NCBI GenBank assembly: GCA_025602905.1
Contig: JAHLKI010000005.1
Span: forward strand, 186,001 to 250,000
DNA length: 64,000 nt
Reading direction: 5' to 3'
DNA from: Phlyctochytrium arcticum
Taxonomy: Eukaryota > Chytridiomycota > Chytridiomycetes > Chytridiales > Chytridiaceae
Position numbers and translations under genes: made by a program. Below the pieces are notes generated by a model, which saw nothing but the letters and a program-made list of their open reading frames with translations, was not told the DNA's origin and made no database searches. Shown here in pieces: positions 21,988 to 34,016 of this stretch (position 1 is its first letter; each line of letters opens with the position of its first letter).

Positions 21988-24900
21988 ATGTTCAGTATAG
22001 AAGAGGATAACTTGGAGCAGACGCTTCTGTGTGAAGCTGCTGCCCTGGCGGCGGCCTGCGACCCCACAGACGATCCTGTTGCACTACTGACGCTGTGTTC
22101 GCCAGACATTGCCGACTACTACACCGGCAAACGCCAGACTAAACCTCATCATGATGATCCACAAGTACGCTGACCATGTATCTTCTGGCTGTACTGTCTC
22201 GCTTACACGCTGCTTGTTATAGGGTTTCTTTCGGGACTGGGGCTATGTGGGAATCCTGGAATATCTCTTGCAAGCGGAGGATGTGCAACGAGATATTATT
22301 CTGCCCCTGTGTCTCGACTGCCTCGATTATCAGGACATACTAGCCCAAAGCAGCGATCAACCCATCACCGGTTAGTCTATGGTACCTGGTTGAATTACCT
22401 TCCAAACATAACATCGGAAAAGACTTTGAAACAATAGGCGCATTTGTCCGCGAAACTACATCAAGACTTGTGCAACTTGCCAATACGCACCTGTCGGTCA
22501 GGGAGGCTATAAACGAAACGATCTGGGATTGGTGCAACGGATTTCTATCGCTGATCGCCAAGGGTGAATGTGGGTGAATAACCTCATACTGCTGCTGGAG
22601 TGAGACTGATCGAGAGCAATTATTGAACAGCACAAACAAAACTTCAGCTTGGACTCGTCTCTCTGGCAGGAGTATTTCAAGCATTGAGCGTCAGCCCTGT
22701 CATTGCAACCCTTCCATATATATCCGACTTTTTGCATACAGCTTTCACAACACTCGACTTTGAGCGCCTGCAATCGAACGAAGCCTCATACAATTCGCCA
22801 ACTGGAATAGAACACTTCACACTTCACGATCGACAATGCGAGCCCGCCGATGTCGTACACGCCATTTTTGATTACATTCATCACGTCTTGCTCTCAACCA
22901 TCAAGTATTCAGCGCAGCCAGCGACTTGGAAAGACCTTGGAAAATTTTCACTTCACGAAGGACAAGACATGCTAGAATCTGATAAAATAGCAATCCGATC
23001 TCTGTTCAACATGTGTTGGCGCTTTCTGCCGTCGCCCATGTTGCAACATCTACTGAACGACATGCACCGCAGTTCGACCTATCACAAGGCTCTTCCTGTC
23101 GTCGTGGTATGTGGGAATTGCTCAATTGTCAAAAGTCCATCAACTCACTGACAAATTTAGCAATCTGGCATTTTGTGCGTTTTTCAATGTCCTGACCTGG
23201 GGCCCGCCCTATTTTCAGCTCTGGCGACGGTGTTGCAGGAAAAAGATCCAACCTTTGTATGTCGTGCGGGTCCGGATATTTATCTTTCTGCTTTGGAAGG
23301 GGTAGCAACTATCATCAGAGGGTGAGCCACCACTGTTGAACGAAATCCTTCCAGGACTGACCGCGGGTGCAGCTATCCCGAACTTCGGTCGCATGCTCGT
23401 AAGGCATTGCTGACCTTCCTACGAGATCCCAGTGCGGCGTTTACGCAATGGGCAAATGACCCGGATGCCATCTCTGCCATGCGCAACTGCGGGAGTAGAG
23501 TTCTGTTGTTGACGCTGCAGGTGTGTGCACTACTTATCAACTCGTCAGATGTCGTTTCTGATGCAGAGCACTAGGCTGAGGATAGTATCTCCCTTACGGC
23601 ATCTGTTTTGGAAACGTGCATAGACACCTTTAAAGGAATCATGGTGAAAGGAATAAAAGTCAATCCCTGGTCTTCTGCGTGGCAGAAAGGCCTCGCCCAG
23701 CAAAACTGTGCAGTCGCAATCGCCACGATTGCTAGGATCTTGTCGAAACAAGAGGTTTGGCAATTCATATATTTGCGCAAGGCGAAGCCAGGAAGAAGTC
23801 TTAATTTCTCGTAGATTCTCAAAGTCATCACAGTTGCATTTGAGGGTGCACTATACGATTCACACTTTCCTTGTCACGATTTGATTTGGGAATGTCTGGG
23901 CAATATGGGCTTAACTTGCGAGCCTGAAATCTTTCATCTTGTCCTGTCTACTCTTGGCCGCCAAGGGTCACGGAAGGTGGTTGCTCCATTCCAAAAATGA
24001 AAGTATCAGTAGTTGACAATAATTTTACAATAGGGCAGGGAACTCCGGCGGATACTGGCTCGAGGCGCGGCAAAATCACCGGTCTTCTCAGCCGTATTTC
24101 TGCAGCAAGTTCTCAACTCGTTCATAGAAAAGACTATGCGCACCTCAGCACATGTAAGATGAAATGTTTGGGTCTTGCACAGAAACTTACTTGTACAATA
24201 GACATCTGGTGCGCTCAAAGAGTTGTATGAGATTGCATGGATCGCTAAAGTCATTTGTGCGGAAACCCACATCGGTGATGACAACCCGGCTATTCAGAAA
24301 ATGTCGATCTTATTCCGCGACTTTTGGTTGTGTGCTGTGGTCTTTGTGCTACAACCCAACGGCAAATGGCCCAACGGCTGGAAGACCATCATGCACCAGA
24401 TCGCTTCAAAGTCCCCGCCCATGACCGACGCTCAGCAGGAGCGTTTATTGGAAGCTGATCTGCAGGCCCACTCGATTTTGGGGAAAACGTTTATGGAGGA
24501 GGTTAGTTGTAAAGTGTACCTAACGGTTCAGATCTAGAACAATAACCCTGGTCACAGAGCCAGCAAAGAGTGCGGCGAATGTTTTCAGAAGCTTTTGCGA
24601 CCAAGGCCCCAGTCGCAAAAACTTACTCTTTCCCAAAATGTGCATATCTTTTGATGGTTCAGCATCTCGAGATATTGCGGGCCCGTCGAGCCTCTATCAA
24701 AACAATATTGGTGTACCTGATCGACGATCGACTGTACAATGATGACGCCTACGACTTACTCTATGTTATTGGAAATGAGGTACGTGCGCAGGTGTGATAC
24801 AGTCGGCTCGTGAATATACTCAGGGTGCTGTGTACGCAGGTCGTTTCAACATTTCTATCTAGATCACAGTCCATGACTGTTGCTGCTCGACTGGACGTGG

Positions 24901-27900
24901 AGGAGCGGACTATGGATCTGCTGTATACTGCCGCCAGCCGACTAGGTCGGGCCCGTACCTTTTCCGTCAATACCATTCGAAAAATGTTGTCCAAGCTTCC
25001 ATGGCTTCTATGGAGTAGAACAGTTGTTTACCGGATGCTTGACATAATGCAATGTTTGGATCCGCGCTTCCAGCATGATATGGCTCGTCGGGTATAATTC
25101 CTGATTCGTGTGGTTTGTCAATTGATATGCTAACTATTCCGGCAGGGGCTGTTGCAAGAGAAAGTCGGGATTGAGCTTACGTTTCTGAACGACTCGGACG
25201 TAATTGACGCTGCAAGCGACTTTTTCGATTTCTGCAGAGAGTGGATAGAGACAGCCACAGCAAAGTCCACCAACGAAACCATGGGCATGCTGCAAGTACG
25301 TGCAACATCTTTGTTGAAATGACTGAATCTAATCATGAGGTAGGGCTACATGGTGGATTTGCATACCAACTATCCGGAGCTGGCCCTGCATGCACGAACT
25401 GACTTCACTGACCTTCTTGCGCGCGTTTGCTCTAACAGCGGTACCTCCCACTGTCTTCGAATTCTTTAAATTTCTGATGCTAACAACTTTCGCAGAGATT
25501 TTGTCGACAGTAGTGCGCTCGTCGAGCAAGCAAGCTCTATATCACGGAGAGATCAGAGGAATGCTCATGGTGATGCCTCTAACAGGTGCGTTCTATGGAG
25601 ACAGCATACTCAATCATTGGAGAACTAATGACACACGGCAGTTGGACCAGACCAAAATCCATACTCCGCTATTTCGAAGAATTTGGGTCAAGATTTACGC
25701 GCCGTTGTGGCTCATACGGATGATGCCGAATTTGCTGTGAAACTGCATGCAATACTACATCGAGCAGCTGCTCTGATTCTATTGAGTCCCCACGTAAGCA
25801 TATATCTCTCATGTTGTCTTCACTATACTTACTCACGCGCACGTAGTGCGAGTATGAACTGCTTGAGCTCATCTGTTGGACCCCAATGACGATATTCACG
25901 ACATCCGCGATGGATATGACGATATCAGTTTGGGACTGGCTATTATGTAGTAGGCCAGATTTGGCACCACGTATCTTCGCGTGCATCGTTGCTGTGTGGG
26001 AAAGCAGCGCTCAGGAGCGGAAAGGTTTATATTCAGAAGTAAATCGGTATGCAAGCCTCAAAAAATGCTCACTGAAGCGACTTTACTCATCCCGGTTTAG
26101 TTCGCAGAATCCATTCTATGTTAAAATGACATACACACCATCAAACAAACTTCGAAAACATACCCAGGGGATTGTTCATCTAAATTGGCTTAAATTCCTG
26201 CTGGATCGTTTCGACTCTGCCTGTGTTCAAAATCCGGACATTGCCTTGCTGTACGCGAAACTATATCAGGTTGCACACAGCCATGTGAACAGCATACAGT
26301 ACGTTTCGTGTTCCTACGACTTTTCACTGGCTAATATGTTGCATCACAGATTCTCTTGGCCAATAAGGGAGACGTATTTCTTACTTTTATCGCTCGGATC
26401 TAGAATTAGTCGGCACCTCGAGTTGAGAGGACATCCAGTTTCTCACGGCCTATGGTCATGGGTCCTGGACGATTGCTTACGGTGGTTCTGCTATCCGGGA
26501 AGGTTTGTAGAACCGTTTTTTTAGAGGGTTGCAAGGTCCTTATTGAGTAAACAGCTTCGGTACCGTGGATGATGAGATTTTACGCGTAATTATTGGGCTT
26601 TACCGGGCCATAAGTGCGTATCGACCAACTACTGTACGTCCGTCCGTGGGGCTGCGTCCAATCATGCACCGCTTTACCGATGCAACCTGGCGAGTGCCAG
26701 GCTGGAGTACACGAGGTAAGTTTGTAGCCAATCGGCTTGCCGATATTTTGGTTAACCATTTTGCTTGTCACAGTCAATCATGTTCAAGCAAGGAAACTGC
26801 TGATGTTGCTACTCGAGCACGAAATCCACCGCCTGGCGGCTTGGCAAAACTCTGGGGACCAGAAGAAAGTCAACTTGAATGGCATACCTGGAGGTAGCGA
26901 GCGTTCCGTGAGTTCAAGGCCCCCAATGTCATATCGCTCAAGTATTCACGAAGGATTTGCAGACTGACTGGTCATCCACACTGAAGACCGCCTGGAGCAT
27001 TGACCCACGAATTGCGATCCAAATGGGTAATCGGTTCAATCATGTGGCAGACGAGTTGAAAACAATTCTCTCGTCCTTGTGCGACATTTCGCCAGCCTCG
27101 GTGCTTACTGTGCCTGAAGCCCTACCTTACATTCTGAAAAATGCAAACAAATTGGTTAACGATCATCAATTGCGGGTAAGAAAGTCATTGAAACTTCTTC
27201 CCAGATCCTGACTAATGGAAAATGAAGTACATTTTGCACTGGACGGCAGTTCCTCCTATCACGGGAGTTTCTTTGCTTGGACAACAGTATAAGATGCAGC
27301 CATGGATTTTGCAATATGCCGTACGCGTACTGGAACATTTTCCTGTCGATCATGTTTTCTTTTACATTCCCCAAATGGTTCAAGCGCTACGATACGATAC
27401 AGTTGGTAAGGCTGATTCATTGCATCATATCCCTTGCAGCTCTAATATTTTGTAATAAATTTGCAGGTTACATCGAGCACTTTATCTTGCTGGCCGCCAA
27501 GACGTCCCAACATTTCGCACATCAAATCATCTGGAATATGAATGCAAATATGTTTAAGTTCAACAAAGAGGGACAGGCTGATGCAGTATGTAACCCAGGC
27601 CACTACAAGCTGAACTTTGCATAACATTCCAATCTATCCAGCCCGATTCTTTGAAACCTACGCTGGAACGGGTGCAACACAAGATAATCAATGCATTGTC
27701 AGGCCCGGATAAGGAGTTTTATGAACGAGAATTTACGTTCTTCACCGAAATTACGGGAATTTCGGGGAAGTTGAAGCCCTTGGTGGAAGCAGGGGCTCCC
27801 AAGTCTGCAAAGAAGGTAAAGAATGAACTGTACTACCGTGTTATGCCGGCATTGACTGTTTGCGGTGCACAGATCAAGATTGATGAAGAAATGGCCAAGA

Positions 27901-29306
27901 TAAAAGTGGATGTGGGGGTGTACCTTCCGACCAATCCCGAAAGTATTGTTGTCGATATAGACTACAAGTCGGGTCGACCACTTCAGAGTCACGCGAAGGT
28001 GAGTATCTTACTTGGACCGAGACTGATAAACCGAGACTGAAAGCGTCGTAGGCTCCCTTTATGGCCACTTTCAATGTCAAAAGTGCTGAGTCGGAGGATG
28101 AAACGGATTTGGAACCAGTTGACCAGGCAGAAGATATTCGGTGGATGTCTTCCATTTTCAAAGTTGGCGATGATTGCCGACAAGACATGTTGGCTTTGCA
28201 GATGATCAGCATCTTTAAAAGCATCTTTTCCAAGGCTGGTTTGGACTTGTATTTGTTCCCCTATCGAGTGGTCGCTACTGCTCCAGGAGTAAGTCTGCAG
28301 CGTGTGTATCCCTAGGATGATTCTAACGGAAATTCATAGTGTGGAGTCATTGAGGTAATTCCGTCATCAACCTCCCGTGACATGATGGGGCGAGAGCAGG
28401 TCAACAGCTTATACGAGTAAGTCAAGTTGACAATTGACTTGTCGTCTTCCGTGGGTTTTTAACCAGATGCCACGAAAGCTGGTTCATTGCCTCCTTTGGA
28501 AGGGAAGACTGCGTAGGATTCCGCAAAGTAAGTTCTCGGAATAACTTTCTTCGTCTTTCTTTCTCAACCTCGTCTAGGCACAATACGAGTTCATAAAAAG
28601 TTTAGCAGCATATTCTATCGTCTCCTTCATACTTCAAATAAAGGATCGCCACAACGGAAATATCATGTTTGATTCGAATGGGCATATGGTTCACATTGGT
28701 GGGCTTGGCGGATACACATATCGTTTCGGAACGCTACTAACAAACGTCTCATTCAGATTTTGGCTTTATGTTATCGATTGCACCTGGAGGCGGAATATTG
28801 GAAGTCGCCCCGTTTAAGTTGACGACAGAAATGGTTCAGGTTATGGGTGGGGACATACATACTCCACAATACCGACAGTTTCAAGAACTGTGTGTCAGAG
28901 CCTTCCTTGCTTGCAGGTATGTATTGATACACTAGCAGCTGCAGGCATCTCTAACAGGGTAACTAGGCCGTATGCTGAAGAGTTATGCCAGCTGATTGCG
29001 TTAATGATGGAATCTGGTCTTCCATGCTTTAAAGGTATACTATTTGATTAATGTATTGCCACCACAGAGTCCTGATCTATGATACTAGGGGAAGTTACAA
29101 TGCGCAGACTTCGGGAGCGCTTCCAAATGGATAAATCAGAAAAGCAAGCGGCAGATTTCATGCTTGGTTGCATAAAGCAATCGCACGAGAATACGAGAAG
29201 GTTTGTGCAGTTTACAAGTCACTTTAAAGTCTTTAATGTACTAATGACCGGCAAAAGCGGCTTGTACGATCGGTTCCAATACCTCCAAAATGGAATACCC
29301 TACTAA
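21988..29306 (+). CDS. STT4: Phosphatidylinositol 4-kinase type III alpha (Stt4)
   Basis: The ATG at 21988 begins MFSIEEDN. The gene is broken by more than twenty short introns and stops at 29306 after GIPY. The long N-terminal part (to about 27.6 kb) is an alpha-solenoid. The PIK helical domain and lipid-kinase domain follow, with [18 protein letters not shown] and [19 protein letters not shown]. The catalytic region includes [15 protein letters not shown], the loop KDRHNGN at about 28641-28661, and DFGF created by an intron junction near 28758. The C-terminus has the usual PI-kinase ending. The product makes PI4P at the plasma membrane. Some internal splice sites in the poorly conserved N-terminal half are approximate. 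Confidence 0.92.
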
Positions 29307-29319
29307 AGGAGCGGCCTTT

Positions 29320-29893
29320 CTATGATTGCTCCGAATCTTGCAGTGACACCACCCCACGATTTGAGACACCATTCGCCATGGCGTCCAATTGCTGTTGCAC
29401 AACCTTTCTCTGGTATCGACAGAATTCCCTATAAGTTATCGCAGTAAGCGATCCAACAGAGGATCAGCAACAACTTCAATGAATATTCATACCATGTAAT
29501 CATGGATGTTCCTGCGAATGACAAAACTCCCCAATTTCCTGCTGATCGTAAACCTCCCCCTAAAGAGAAGGTTTAGCGATCAACTACATCACATTAAATA
29601 GCATTTTCCTGCATTACTTTTCACTGTGTATCTAGTCAATCCAATCAAGGTTCCCGTAGCAATTCCAGTCAGGAGAGCTTTTGACGAGCATGGGACTTTG
29701 ATGATGTTGTCCCACTTTAGCTCGGCTGGCTTAATGTCCTTGAGGTGGTTCAAGCGTTTTAGCCAAGCATCAGAAGCTCTTGAAGGGAAGGGCCTCATAC
29801 CTTGACGACATCCCAAAATCCAGTCTGTTGCGGAACGGTTAGATCACCTCCCTTGTGCGTTATACTTGACGGTGCTGGGCTGGAGTCGTTCAT
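29320..29893 (-). CDS. COX20: Cytochrome c oxidase assembly factor Cox20
   Basis: Four exons total 390 nt (129 aa): 29893-29801, 29738-29618, 29559-29493 and 29428-29320. The pattern matches COX20/FAM36A: an N-terminal soluble part, KVPCSSKALLTGIATGTLIG as first membrane helix, and a second helix ending in WEFCRYQR, which is the conserved tail motif. Cox20 chaperones Cox2 during complex IV assembly in the inner membrane. The stop lies only 13 bp beyond the STT4 stop on the opposite strand, and the start is divergent from the ADP/ATP carrier. The assignment is from the WEFCRYQR-type motif plus topology in a small protein. Confidence 0.82.
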
Positions 29894-30200
29894 GGGTGCA
29901 GCAGTCTAGGCATGGTGTGATCCACAGGTTATCCAAATTTTTGAAACTTTTGACCAAGGCGGATGTCACTTTTCCATTTACCTTTTTCTGGGTAGATGAG
30001 CGGTTGCCGGGCCGATTGCGGATGCCGCCGTGTTGCCAGCCGCCTCGGGAGAGTCCGGGGCGCCTCGCCGCCTCCTCTGCGGCGGCACAGCAGCAGTCGC
30101 GACCCGTGCAAAAAAAAGGAGATCCTTATATGAAGGGAGCGTCGCCGCGACATCTTGCTTTCTCCCCCCACCTCGTCATTCCCTCCATCCAATCTTGACA
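29894..30200. promoter_or_regulatory. Shared divergent promoter of COX20 and the ADP/ATP carrier
   Basis: 307 bp separate two divergent mitochondrial genes. A GC-rich block (30020-30100) is followed by a TATA-like CTTATATGAAG at about 30124, close to where the strong AAC transcript should start. Confidence 0.5.
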
Positions 30201-31323
30201 ATGGCCGAAAAGAAGAACGACCCCAAGTCCTTCGCCATCGACTTCCTGATGGGCGGCGTCTCTGCCGCCGTCTCCAAGACTGCTGCCGCTCCCATTGAGC
30301 GTGTCAAGCTTCTCATCCAGGTCCGTTTTACCTCGTACCAACTTGCGCGCCCCCCCGATGAGTGTCTGATTCCAGTTTCCTGTTTTATAGAACCAAGATG
30401 AGATGATCAAGCAGGGTCGTCTCGCTTCCCCTTACAAGGGTATTGGTGACTGTTTCTCCCGTGTTATCAAGGAGGAGGGTACCGGCCAGTTGTGGCGTGG
30501 AAACATGGCCAACGTCATCCGTTACTTCCCAACCCAGGCCTTGAACTTTGCGTTCAAGGACTACTTCAAGCGTATGTTCGGTTACAAGCGTGAGAAGGAT
30601 GGATACTGGAAGACGTAAGCTCCTCTGTTTGAGATCATGCACTTCAAATCTCTAATTTTCTATTTGCAGTTTCGGTGGTAACATTGCCTCCGGTGGTATG
30701 GCCGGTGCCTCTTCCCTCTTGTTCGTCTACTCCCTTGATTACGCCCGTACCCGTCTTGCCAACGACAACAAGTCTGCCGGTAAGGGTGGTCAGCGTCAAT
30801 TCAACGGTCTGGTAGATGTCTACAAGAAGACCCTTGCCACTGACGGTATTGCTGGTCTCTACCGTGGATTCGCCATCTCTTGTGTCGGAATCGTTGTGTA
30901 CCGTGGTTTGTACTTCGGTCTCTACGACTCTCTCAAGCCCATTGTAAGTGTCATGTCAATTCTGGCTACCTGCGCATGCGATGAATTCTTATATGTCCTC
31001 CTTAGGTCTTGACTGGAAACCTCGAGGGTAACTTCTTGGCCGCTTTCCTCCTCGGATGGGGTATCACCATCGGTGCCGGTCTTGCTTCCTACCCCATTGA
31101 CACCATTCGTCGTCGTATGATGATGACATCTGGTGCCGCCGTCAAGTACCGCAGCTCTGCCCACGCTTTCTCCGAGATTGTCAAGAACGAGGGTACCAAG
31201 TCTCTGTTCAAGGGTGCTGGTGCCAACGTCCTCCGTGCCGTTGCTGGTGCCGGTGTCCTCAGTGGATACGACCAGTTGCAAATTCTGTTGTTCGGAAAGG
31301 CCTTCTCTGGTGGATCTGGTTAG
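30201..31323 (+). CDS. AAC: Mitochondrial ADP/ATP carrier
   Basis: Four exons, 30201-30320, 30391-30614, 30670-30943 and 31006-31323, total 936 nt (311 aa). The ADP/ATP carrier signature RRRMMM is present in the third repeat ([12 protein letters not shown]). The first repeat carries [31 protein letters not shown] near the start is also typical. Codon use is strongly skewed to C- and T-ending codons (GTC, GGT, CTC, AAG), unlike neighbouring genes, as expected for very high expression. It exchanges cytosolic ADP for matrix ATP across the inner membrane. Confidence 0.97.
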
Positions 31324-31639
31324 AAACCTGCTCTCTGCCTTCCATATTTCCCCCCCTCCAACACATCCTGTCAATTGCAATTTTATTTTTGTTCCACATG
31401 ACCCGTATTCATATTTTTTAATCCCACCTCATTGGCAAAAACTTGGCAACTGAGTGCCGTGCAACTTAGTGGCCCCCTCTTTCTCTCTGGGTGTACCACT
31501 GAAATGAAAATTATGAAACTGAAATGAGAGCGTCAATGATCAGGTAAACGATCGACAAACTGTCAAAGTTCGCATGAATTTTAAATAACAGAGGTATGTA
31601 TGTATGTATTGTTGAGCGTTGATATTGGGTACGGTTATG
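31324..31639. other. Convergent spacer between AAC and FIP1
   Basis: 316 bp of 3' flanking sequence with T-rich and GTATGTATGTATGT simple-repeat stretches near 31594-31608. No gene seen. Confidence 0.55.
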
Positions 31640-33559
31640 TCACCAACGCCGACCTGCTGCACCAGGTATCCCACCTGGTGGGACTGGAGGTAAGTTGGCC
31701 CCTGGTCTTCGCTCCCCGCGTCCGGGTGGCGGAACTCTACTGGGTAGACTTCGACCAGGAATGAGACCTTTCCCGCCACTCCCACCGCCTCGAAACCCAG
31801 GACCATCAAATCCCCCTGGCCCCATCATATCCGGCATAAAACCTGGCGGCGGTCCACGATGACCGAAATGCATGAATTCGGGCGGCGGAAATCCTGGTAG
31901 CAATTGTTAGATCATATGTACCCGTGATAAACACAAATCCGGAAATTTACCTGCAAAGCCAGGATCAAAATGTGGAGGCGGCATGTAGCCCATTGGAGAG
32001 CCTCCCGAAGTGCCTGATGCTTGTCCATCCATGCTTGCCTCATCATCTCGAGGTCGGCGTACTATAAAACTCATAAGCAAAAGCTCGGAACATCACTGAG
32101 AGAAGATTATACCTCCCCGAATTCCGTGATAACCGACAGGTGACATAAATGGCGGTAAATCGCCGCTTTGAGACCCAGGAGAGTTTATATGGTGCGGGTG
32201 ATGGGGATGCTGTAAATGTTGAAGGTGTGAGAGTGCGAGTGGGTTGAGCGGATCTTGCATCTGTCCAGCTGCAAGATTTGAGGAGAGGAAGTCGGGTCCC
32301 GCATCTGTTTTTACGGCGTTCTGGAATACAAAGGACCATAATCAGTAGCTGTCGCAGAGCGTAGCATGCTTCTCACGAATCTGCCTACCAAACCAACGCC
32401 AATCTCTGCTCTTATTTCTCGCTGCTTCTTCACATACTCTTTCCAACTCTGCTCGCAAAAGCCATAATTGAAATAATCCGTGACATCCGCCCCCGGCTTC
32501 TGCCATGGCTTTTCCTCCAAAGAGTCAAGGTCCAAATCAAAGACGGACTTTGAATCGTAGAGGCCAATCTCATTAAGGTCCACTGATGGGGTAGGGACAG
32601 AGGGGGGTGGGTTTGGCGGCGGTAATGTTCCATCTAAAAGATGAAAAAATTAGCTTGATTTATCACCTCAAAGTGAATGTGATGGTGTCATACCGGAACG
32701 AGGAAGTGACGATATCCTCACAAAGGGACGCGTAATTGGACTTGGTCTGTCCGTACGGTTAGTATATCCGTCTTCTGTCGAGCGAAACAGCAATGCTTAA
32801 TGCATACTTCTCTCCAGTATTTTTGGTCCTTCCAACATCTGCGTTTCCAACTTGTCCGCTTTGCGCTCCATCTTGTGCGGGTTGCGCCACGTTCTGTGCT
32901 TGGGTATGCATATGTGATTGTGATTGTTGCTGTGGTTGTTGCGACTGCTGCCCCTGAGGTTGGGACATCTGGTTTGGGAGTGCTTCAGAATCCAATACGA
33001 TCTCAATATCCTTAAAATCCAGTTTAATAAATCACGCCTTGCAAAGGGTATGCGGACAGTACATCATCGCTGTCGTCCTCTTCTCCCTCGTCGTCATCGT
33101 CTTCCTGCAATGGGCGCTTTCCATTTTCATTTACATTGCTATAAAGTAAGTCTTTAATATCATCAATTCAGAGTAACTTGACGAATATACCTTCCCGTGG
33201 TATATACAATATCTTCATCTGGAGGTTCGTAGGCATCCTCGTCCATATCATCAGGCGGCTCGTACGCCGCTTCTTCTTCATCATCTGGTGGCTCATACGC
33301 CTCCTCCTCGTCTTCTTGCTCAGTCGATTCAGGGGCCAGTGAAGACGGGGCTGAAATTGGAGGTGCGACATAAGGTGCGTTCTCCTCGGGAGGGTCATCG
33401 TCATTTTGGGGCGGAGGAGTTGGGTCTATTGAGAAAGCTATGGATCACTATACAATTGGTTGAGTTGCAATCGCGGGGAAACGTACCCCCACCAGCAAGC
33501 TCGCTAGATGGCCCCTTCTCGTCTACTCCGTATATCTCGTCATCCAAGTCGTCAGACAT
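31640..33559 (-). CDS. FIP1: Fip1, pre-mRNA 3'-end processing factor
   Basis: The ATG at 33559 starts MSDDLDDEIYG. An acidic N-terminal region has several YEPPD repeats, then a Gln-rich stretch near 32.9 kb. The Fip1 core motif follows: KPWQKPGADVTDYFNYGF with the WKEYVKKQ extension at 32.4-32.5 kb, the hallmark of PF05182. The C-terminus is Pro/Gly/Arg-rich (GFPPPEFMHFGHRGPPPGF), as in long Fip1 forms that bind U-rich RNA. About seven introns interrupt the gene. Fip1 tethers poly(A) polymerase to the cleavage and polyadenylation factor. The core motif makes the family certain; exact exon ends in the low-complexity parts are approximate. Confidence 0.92.
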
Positions 33560-34016
33560 CACAGATAGCACAGTGGGATTGCAACCCGAAAATCGCGCTT
33601 GCAATTAAGCAACTCCTAACTTCACGAGAGCAATATTCAGACGAAATGAGTGGCGATCTATATGCGATCCCTGCTACCGTGCTGAACTTATTTCAAAGTT
33701 GTCTGGCCTAAGACAGTACTGTAGTTTGCAGATCGCGGCAGGTCAACGACTCAACGGTGCGAAATTCCGAACTTGTGTGACTGTGTGTGGTGAGGGCGAT
33801 AAATGCGGTGGCTTGTGGCTTACTGGGTGTGGCTTGGTGAAACTCCGCCCTCATTCTGACCCTCAATCTGATTTAGAACACTGAACACTGCTGTCAATGT
33901 TCACATACTCATAGCAGAGCGAAACAAAAGAATTGCACGAGATATTCTTGAAGAACAAGCCTACGAGCTTGTCAACAGTGAAAGAATAATTGTGGAAATT
34001 AGATTTGTCGATAGCC
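33560..34016. promoter_or_regulatory. Divergent intergenic region between FIP1 and the 34-kb gene
   Basis: 457 bp between divergent start codons, presumably holding both promoters. No clear element was recognised. Confidence 0.4.
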
